Part shown: one piece after another, positions 29,582 to 33,866 of the stretch
Numbering within the stretch: the stretch's first letter is position 1
How the letters are laid out: every line of letters starts with the position of its first letter
IMG/VR virus record: IMGVR_UViG_3300025687_004614
Span: 1-33,866 of that record
Reading direction: 5' to 3' (one strand)
Source of the DNA: a virus
Length of the DNA: 33,866 bases
The notes under the pieces: model-generated
Told to the model about the DNA's origin: nothing
Databases searched by the model: none
The model's input: only the letters and a program-made list of their open reading frames with translations
Made by a program: the position numbers and the translations under genes

Positions 29582-30261
29582 ACTATGTTTTTGATGTAGA
29601 TGGTACTCTTACTCCATCTAGAGGATTAATCGACTCTACATTCGAAAACTTTTTCCTCGATTTTTGCAGGAAGAATACCGTCTACATCGTCACTGGTTCA
29701 GATTATAAAAAGACAGAAGAACAGTTAGGATCTGATATTTGTTATACTGTACAAGCTGTATATAATTGTTCAGGAAACATGACTGTAAAAAGAGGTGTTG
29801 TTGTAGATAAGAATGATTTCGAGTTATTAGATTCCGAGATTGCTGCATTAGAGAATGAAGCACGAATTTCAGGTTTTAGCGTTCGTACAGGCAATCATAT
29901 TGAAAAGCGCATCGGCACTGTCAACTTTTCTATAGTCGGTCGTAATGCTACCAAAGAACAGCGCCAGTTGTATGTTGATTGGGACATTGCTACAAACGAA
30001 CGCAAAGAAATCTGTGATAGACTAAACAAGATGTTTACACGACTTGAATGTGTCGTTGGTGGTGAGACAGGTATTGATATCTTTCTCAAAGGCAAAGACA
30101 AGTCCCAAATAGCGAAGTATGTGCATCCTTTCACATTCTTTGGTGATAGATGTGAAGTTGGAGGTAATGATCATACAATCTATCTTGTTGCTGATCACTC
30201 ACATTGGGTAAAAGACTGGCAAGATACATATCAAATATTGAAGGACATTGTAGAGCAATGA
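29578..30261 (+). CDS. pmm: Eukaryotic-type phosphomannomutase (HAD fold)
   Basis: A 227-aa HAD-superfamily protein that aligns along its length with eukaryotic PMM rather than bacterial ManB-type mutases. Motif I is FDVDGTLTPSRG (residues 5-16, nucleophile D6, acid D8). Also present are IVTGSDYKKTEEQLG, the cap with GTVNFSIVGRNATKEQR, GGETGIDIFLKG, and FFGDRCEVGGNDHTIYL with motif IV acids. It should interconvert mannose-6-phosphate and mannose-1-phosphate, the first dedicated step to GDP-mannose, and so feeds the gmd/fcl/ColD-like genes. It is 4 kb from gmd and overlaps both neighbours. Confidence 0.9.
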   Translation: MNYVFDVDGTLTPSRGLIDSTFENFFLDFCRKNTVYIVTGSDYKKTEEQLGSDICYTVQAVYNCSGNMTVKRGVVVDKNDFELLDSEIAALENEARISGFSVRTGNHIEKRIGTVNFSIVGRNATKEQRQLYVDWDIATNERKEICDRLNKMFTRLECVVGGETGIDIFLKGKDKSQIAKYVHPFTFFGDRCEVGGNDHTIYLVADHSHWVKDWQDTYQILKDIVEQ

Positions 30262-30947
30262 AAGTATACATCGGACCATACGTAACAACTCGCTACGTTG
30301 CTGATTTTCATTATCAGTATATGAATAAGAAGTATAAGTACAAGTGGAAAAAGAGCAACACTTGGTTTGAGAAGGTTCTTGAGACTCTTGAAAACTGGTG
30401 TCAGAATATTTTTGATATGACAATTAACAAGCTTGTTACCAATCGTAAACGTAAGATCAATGTTCGTATTGACAACTACGATACTTGGTCAATGGATCAC
30501 ACTCTCGCTCATATTGTTCTTCCTATGCTCAGGCAGCTTAGAGATACCAAGCATGGCAGCCCTTTTATTGATAATGAAGACCTTCCTGAAGAACTTCGTC
30601 TGTCCGAAAGAGAAGATGCAGTTTTCAATCACGGCTATTATGACAAGAGCCTGAATGCATCCGAAGAAGAACTTGAAGCAGCAAGCGAGAAGTTTCATTC
30701 GACCTGGGTTTGGGTTCTTGATCAGATGATCTGGAGCTTTGAGCAGGAACTTGATGAGGATGAAGGTGAAAAAAACTATTATGATCCTTATGAACCTGAT
30801 GAACATATAGAAAGCGACGGATTGTTCGATTCTGATCACAAGCGTAAAATGGGTAAGTTCAATACAGAAAAGTATAAAGCGTATCACGCGCGTAAGCAGA
30901 AGGGATTTACTCTTTTTGGTAAGTATTATCAAGCACTGTGGGATTGA
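30258..30947 (+). CDS. Conserved T4-like phage protein of unknown function
   Basis: A 229-aa protein beginning MKVYIGPYVTTRYVADFHYQ. The central NYDTWSMDHTLAHIVLPMLR, then HGSPFIDNEDLPEELR and VWVLDQMIWSFEQEL, form a signature I have seen in many T4-like phages with no assigned role. ATG 30258 overlaps the pmm stop, and I prefer it to an in-frame start 54 nt upstream. The WxxDHTLA segment has acidic/His residues that could bind metal (inference only). Confidence 0.75.
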   Translation: MKVYIGPYVTTRYVADFHYQYMNKKYKYKWKKSNTWFEKVLETLENWCQNIFDMTINKLVTNRKRKINVRIDNYDTWSMDHTLAHIVLPMLRQLRDTKHGSPFIDNEDLPEELRLSEREDAVFNHGYYDKSLNASEEELEAASEKFHSTWVWVLDQMIWSFEQELDEDEGEKNYYDPYEPDEHIESDGLFDSDHKRKMGKFNTEKYKAYHARKQKGFTLFGKYYQALWD

Positions 30948-30950
30948 CAA

Positions 30951-31211
30951 ATGAAGTGCAATACATGTAATACATACTTTGATCGTCTTACAATTCATCC
31001 TGAATATGATCAAGCTGATGGTTGTGCTGCTACTCTGTATCTACATCAGGGTGTTCACTACATTCTTGCTCATTATGGATCACGATTTGATATGCAACGA
31101 TATGCATTGAAGCGTGGTACTCCATATAAATCAGGTAACATCTGCGACAACTGTATAAATAATTTTATCAATGAAGGCAAAGCAGGTCTAATTGAAGACG
31201 GAGTTTGGTAA
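30951..31211 (+). CDS. Small four-cysteine zinc-ribbon-like protein
   Basis: An 86-aa protein with CNTC (C3, C6) and CDNC (C65, C68), a spacing suited to a zinc-ribbon or treble-clef with the 58 residues between forming the body (LYLHQGVHYILAHYGSRFD). Function unknown; similar small zinc proteins are common in T4-like genomes. It follows the preceding stop by 3 nt and its TAA overlaps the next ATG (TAATG). Confidence 0.65.
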   Translation: MKCNTCNTYFDRLTIHPEYDQADGCAATLYLHQGVHYILAHYGSRFDMQRYALKRGTPYKSGNICDNCINNFINEGKAGLIEDGVW

Positions 31212-31372
31212 TGTTAGGTTGGAAGTATAATGAATCTATGCTTCGCACATACATGACAGAACATGCTGAAGATATGGGTAGATTCTGGGCAGAAGTGTTA
31301 AGAGAATCTCCTAAGTTTTATGAGAATTTCATGCGAGGGTTTTTGGAGGAATTTAACAAAAAGAAGGAATAG
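31211..31372 (+). CDS. Small hypothetical protein, 53 aa
   Basis: A 53-residue ORF starting at a TAATG overlap with the zinc-ribbon-like gene. The sequence is amphipathic and helical (AEDMGRFWAEVLRESPKFYE, then FLEEFNKKKE at the C-terminus). It fills the gap before the next gene exactly and leaves a 4-nt spacer, with an AAGGAA site for the following gene inside its last codons. Function unknown. Confidence 0.6.
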   Translation: MLGWKYNESMLRTYMTEHAEDMGRFWAEVLRESPKFYENFMRGFLEEFNKKKE

Positions 31373-31376
31373 AACT

Positions 31377-31577
31377 ATGTCATATCAGACTATTTCCGAA
31401 GAAATTCTAAAGCAAGCGGCCGAAATCATGGGGCCAGACAGTAACTTTCACACAGCACTAAAATGGGGAGAAGAGTATAGACAAGCAGGTATGAACCCTG
31501 TATACTATACAGATGATACCGAAAAAATGGTATTCGTCACAACAGAAGAAAAGATGAACGGTATTAAGTTTAATTGA
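31377..31577 (+). CDS. Small hypothetical protein, 66 aa
   Basis: Starts MSYQTISEEILKQAAEIMGP. The ATG at 31377 is chosen because AGAAGGAA lies 7 nt upstream; an upstream in-frame start at 31320 would overlap the preceding gene. The C-terminal half has a short beta-like run (MNPVYYTDDTEKMVFVTTEE). No family recognised. Confidence 0.6.
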   Translation: MSYQTISEEILKQAAEIMGPDSNFHTALKWGEEYRQAGMNPVYYTDDTEKMVFVTTEEKMNGIKFN

Positions 31578-31589
31578 TTGGAGATAAGA

Positions 31590-31772
31590 ATGAATATTCT
31601 TGAAACACAGTGGAAGCAGAGAGCCTTTGATAGCAAGTGGGAGAAGCTTGCTAAAGTCATGGACTACGATAACAAGTATGTCTATAAGTCCGAGTCGGGT
31701 GGCAATCTGACTTACATTCCCACAAAGTGGGTCACTGTTGGTGTGTTTGATTATGTTGGGGAGCTTGAATGA
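31590..31772 (+). CDS. Small hypothetical protein, 60 aa
   Basis: Starts MNILETQWKQRAFDSKWEKL, with a GGAG site 6 nt upstream; a TTG start at 31578 is possible but would lack a site. The C-terminal half (NKYVYKSESGGNLTYIPTKW) appears beta-rich. The stop overlaps the next gene (ATGA). Function unknown. Confidence 0.6.
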   Translation: MNILETQWKQRAFDSKWEKLAKVMDYDNKYVYKSESGGNLTYIPTKWVTVGVFDYVGELE

Positions 31773-32068
31773 ACATTAAGATTGTGAAGTTGATAAATGG
31801 TGAAGAAATCATCGCTAAGGTTCTTCCATCTTCAGGTTTGATTGTGAAGATTGAGAATCCTGTTCGTATTGTTGTCATGCCAAACAAGCTTGATCCAAAG
31901 ACGCCAAATGTTGGACTTGCACCATGGGCAGAATTCAGTGATGAGAAGGTCTTTGAACTTGACAAATCACATGTATTGTGTATAATGACACCTGTAAAAG
32001 AGTTTGTCAATCAGTACAATTCCATCTTTAGTGGATTAGTACTACCTAACTCTGGATTATTGAAGTGA
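31769..32068 (+). CDS. Sm/LSm-like RNA-binding protein of phage type
   Basis: A 99-aa protein starting MNIKIVKLINGEEIIAKVLP, then IENPVRIVVMP, GLAPWAEFSDEKVFEL, and VKEFVNQYNSIFSGLVLP. This pattern (GEEIIA, NPV, PW-x-F, QYN-x-x-FSG) matches the phage Sm-like family found in cyanophages, for which I recall a solved Sm-like structure. Such proteins could act on mRNA or small RNA as Hfq does. A consensus promoter lies within its codons and is directed at the DNA polymerase gene just downstream. Confidence 0.75.
   Translation: MNIKIVKLINGEEIIAKVLPSSGLIVKIENPVRIVVMPNKLDPKTPNVGLAPWAEFSDEKVFELDKSHVLCIMTPVKEFVNQYNSIFSGLVLPNSGLLK
31959..31986 (+). promoter_or_regulatory. Consensus sigma70-type promoter inside the Sm-like gene, upstream of gp43
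   Basis: Perfect TTGACA (31959-31964) and perfect TATAAT (31981-31986), 16-nt spacer. Transcription from about 31993 would give a leader of about 90 nt before the gp43 start. Confidence 0.75.
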
Positions 32069-32083
32069 TATAGGAGTATACCA

Positions 32084-33866
32084 TTGGATTTTTACACTAA
32101 TGTTCAAGTGTATGGTTCCAGAATTCTTTACAGGGGTGTAGAAAACGGTAGGAAAGTAAGACGCAAGATCGATTACTTTCCTACTTTTTTTGTTCCTGCA
32201 AAAGATAAGACTGACTGGACTACCATTCACGGTGATTATGTATCGGAACTAAAGCCAGGCAACATTCGTGATGCGCGAGACTTCATCAAGCAATACGAAG
32301 ATGTTGATGGCTTCAAAATCTATGGCAACAACAAGTATGAATATGCTTTCATCGGAGATACATTCGCTGATGATGTTGAGTGGGATCTGTCTCAAATCAA
32401 CATTACCAACATTGATATTGAGGTAGGCTCAGAGAATGGTTTCCCTGAGCCTGCAACTGCATCTGAACCTATCACTGCAATCACGTTCAAGAACAAGAAT
32501 AAGTTTGTGGTGTTAGGTTGTGGTGCATTTGATAATCGTCGTGAAGATGTTTGGTATATCAAGTGTCGTGATGAAGCCGATTTGCTAAATAAGTTTCTTG
32601 ATGAGTGGACATTCGATTATCCAGATATCATCACTGGTTGGAATGTCAAGTTCTTCGATATTCCCTATCTCGTCAATCGTATAACGAAGATCCTTGGTGA
32701 AGTAGATGCAAAACGTCTTTCACCGTGGCTTAATCTTGATGAGCGCCGTGTAGTCATCATGGGTCGTGAACAGATTGCATTCGTGCCATCTGGTATCTCG
32801 GTGCTTGACTACATTGAACTCTATAAGAAGTTTGCTCCTGGTGGTCAGTCGCAAGAGTCATACAAGCTTGATGCTATCTGTAATGTAGAACTAGGTGAAC
32901 GAAAGCTTTCGTATGATGAGTATGGTTCACTCCACACTCTCTACAAGACGAACTATCAGAAGTTCATTGAGTATAACATTCGTGACGTGGAACTTGTTGA
33001 CAAGCTTGAAGACAAGCTGAAGCTGATTGAACTTGCGCTAACTCTGGCCTATGATTCCAAGTCTAACTACGATGATGTGTTCACACAGGTGCGTATGTGG
33101 GATAACATCATATATAATTATCTGAAGAAGAAGAGCATGGTCGTGCCGCCAATCACTCGGCACTCCAAAGATGCAGCGTATGTTGGCGCGTTTGTGAAAG
33201 ATCCATTGATTGGTATTCACAATTGGGTCGCAAGCTTTGACTTGAACTCACTGTATCCACATTTGATTATGCAGTACAATATCAGCCCTGATACATTGAT
33301 TGAGCCTGCGAACTATGACGGAGCGATGAGAGAGTTTATCTCACGAAATAATGTGACGATTGACTCACTGCTCAATCAAGAAGTCAATACAAGTGTTCTA
33401 CATGCTGCTAATGTGACATTGACACCGAACGGCCAGTTCTTCACAAAAGAAAAGCACGGGTTCTTGCCCGAAATTATGGAGACAATGTACAATGACCGCA
33501 GCGCATATAAAAAGAAGGCTATTGAAGCTAAGAAAGAACTTGAAAAAGAAACCGACTCCACAAAACGCTATGATATTGAGAAACGCATTGCAAGGTATAA
33601 TAATCTACAACTTGCGAAGAAGGTCTCTCTGAACTCAGCTTACGGTGCCCTCGGCAATGAGTTCTTTCGTTTCTTTGATGTGAGACAGGCTTCTGCTATC
33701 ACAACGGCAGGTCAATTGTCTATTCGCTGGATTGAGAATAAGCTAAATGATTATATGAACAAGCTACTCAAAACGGAGAATGAAGACTATGTTATTGCAT
33801 CGGATACGGATAGCATCTATCTCTCTCTTGATAAACTGGTCAGCAAGACTATTGTTGAACAGAACC
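32084..33866 (+). CDS. 43: DNA polymerase gp43, family B (3' truncated by the window edge)
   Basis: The first 594 codons of a T4 gp43-type polymerase (T4: 898 aa). The start is TTG 32084: AGGAG lies 7 nt upstream, no ATG is in frame nearby, and the N-terminus (M)DFYTNVQVYGSRILYRG aligns with T4 KEFYISIETVGNN. Motifs: Exo I NIDIEVGS, Exo II GWNVKFFDIPYL, Exo III YNIRDVELV, so proofreading should be active. Polymerase motif A is SFDLNSLYPH, motif B KKVSLNSAYGALG, motif C ASDTDSIYL. The rest of the thumb lies beyond the window. The order regA then 43 matches T4, but 21 kb of other genes separates them here. A terminator-like hairpin lies in codons 22-36. Confidence 0.95.
   Translation, partial: MDFYTNVQVYGSRILYRGVENGRKVRRKIDYFPTFFVPAKDKTDWTTIHGDYVSELKPGNIRDARDFIKQYEDVDGFKIYGNNKYEYAFIGDTFADDVEWDLSQINITNIDIEVGSENGFPEPATASEPITAITFKNKNKFVVLGCGAFDNRREDVWYIKCRDEADLLNKFLDEWTFDYPDIITGWNVKFFDIPYLVNRITKILGEVDAKRLSPWLNLDERRVVIMGREQIAFVPSGISVLDYIELYKKFAPGGQSQESYKLDAICNVELGERKLSYDEYGSLHTLYKTNYQKFIEYNIRDVELVDKLEDKLKLIELALTLAYDSKSNYDDVFTQVRMWDNIIYNYLKKKSMVVPPITRHSKDAAYVGAFVKDPLIGIHNWVASFDLNSLYPHLIMQYNISPDTLIEPANYDGAMREFISRNNVTIDSLLNQEVNTSVLHAANVTLTPNGQFFTKEKHGFLPEIMETMYNDRSAYKKKAIEAKKELEKETDSTKRYDIEKRIARYNNLQLAKKVSLNSAYGALGNEFFRFFDVRQASAITTAGQLSIRWIENKLNDYMNKLLKTENEDYVIASDTDSIYLSLDKLVSKTIVEQN
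32148..32191 (+). terminator. Intrinsic terminator-like hairpin inside the gp43 coding region
   Basis: Perfect 12-bp stem GTAGGAAAGTAA / TTACTTTCCTAC (32148-32159, 32173-32184), 13-nt loop, followed directly by seven T residues (32185-32191). It lies 64 nt into gp43. It would be disrupted by a translating ribosome and form if translation is blocked, as in attenuation or polarity control. Confidence 0.75.

Noticed and set aside
1-33866. CRISPR arrays, insertion sequences, integrase or attachment sites.
   Set aside because: No regularly spaced direct repeats, transposase or integrase motifs were seen on reading both strands; a computed repeat search was not possible.

Overview
This window is part of the genome of a T4-like myovirus (tailed phage, T4 superfamily). 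The diagnostic genes are the T4 replication set in near-T4 order: sliding clamp gp45, clamp-loader ATPase gp44, clamp-loader small subunit gp62, translational repressor RegA, and DNA polymerase gp43, which runs off the right edge. Also present are a T4 gp1-type dNMP kinase, a dUTPase, a PAAR spike tip, an Hsp20, a phage PstS, an Sm-like protein and one tRNA-Gly. The host cannot be read directly. sigma70-type promoters (TTGACA-N17-TATAAT) and the GapR-like, DUF1289-like and DUF3563-like small proteins suggest a Gram-negative proteobacterium, possibly an aquatic alphaproteobacterium (inference). Every gene found is on the + strand, and most neighbours overlap by 1-14 nt.

Layout. 11-1886: unknown protein, FkbM methyltransferase and a TET-associated-type glycosyltransferase. 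1996-6007: a small basic ORF, then a CobT-like (HExxH plus VWA) / CobS-like (AAA+) pair and a winged-helix protein, visibly richer in G/C-ending codons than the rest. 6080-7692: glycosyltransferase and dNMP kinase with a NUMOD3-like tail. 7747-11232: clamp, clamp loader and RegA operon with two small proteins and a GIY-YIG-like nuclease ORF inserted. 11234-13499: virion protein, dUTPase with a C-terminal AT-hook, PAAR protein. 13538-16358: GH130-like beta-propeller and a TPR / FkbM-like / 2OG-oxygenase fusion. 16463-18180: Hsp20, two tiny ORFs, PstS. 18241-28731: a 10.5-kb sugar and glycan cassette. 28728-32068: small phage proteins, tRNA-Gly, a eukaryotic-type phosphomannomutase and the Sm-like protein. 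32084-end: DNA polymerase.

The most striking content is the glycan cassette. Phosphomannomutase (29578), GDP-mannose 4,6-dehydratase (24436), a DegT-fold enzyme whose PLP lysine is replaced by histidine as in ColD (26355), and a GDP-fucose-synthase-like epimerase/reductase (25427) together outline a route from mannose-6-phosphate to a GDP-6-deoxy or 3,6-dideoxy sugar (GDP-L-colitose or GDP-L-fucose). A GT10 fucosyltransferase-like enzyme (19864) could use it. Inside this cassette sits a RuBisCO-like protein (22794-23942) between a sugar nucleotidyltransferase and a short GDPD-like phosphodiesterase. It keeps the metal-binding K/D/E triad but has lost several carboxylase residues. I know of no described phage system of this kind.

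Regulation is also readable. At least seven strong sigma70-like promoters lie at gene borders, often with the stop codon inside the -35 box. At two or three of them the -10 hexamer sits in the loop or 5' arm of an intrinsic terminator, so upstream transcription would stop where new transcription starts. A consensus promoter inside the Sm-like gene precedes gp43, and a 12-bp hairpin followed by seven T residues lies inside the first 40 codons of gp43. This looks like a promoter-plus-attenuator control unit for the polymerase.
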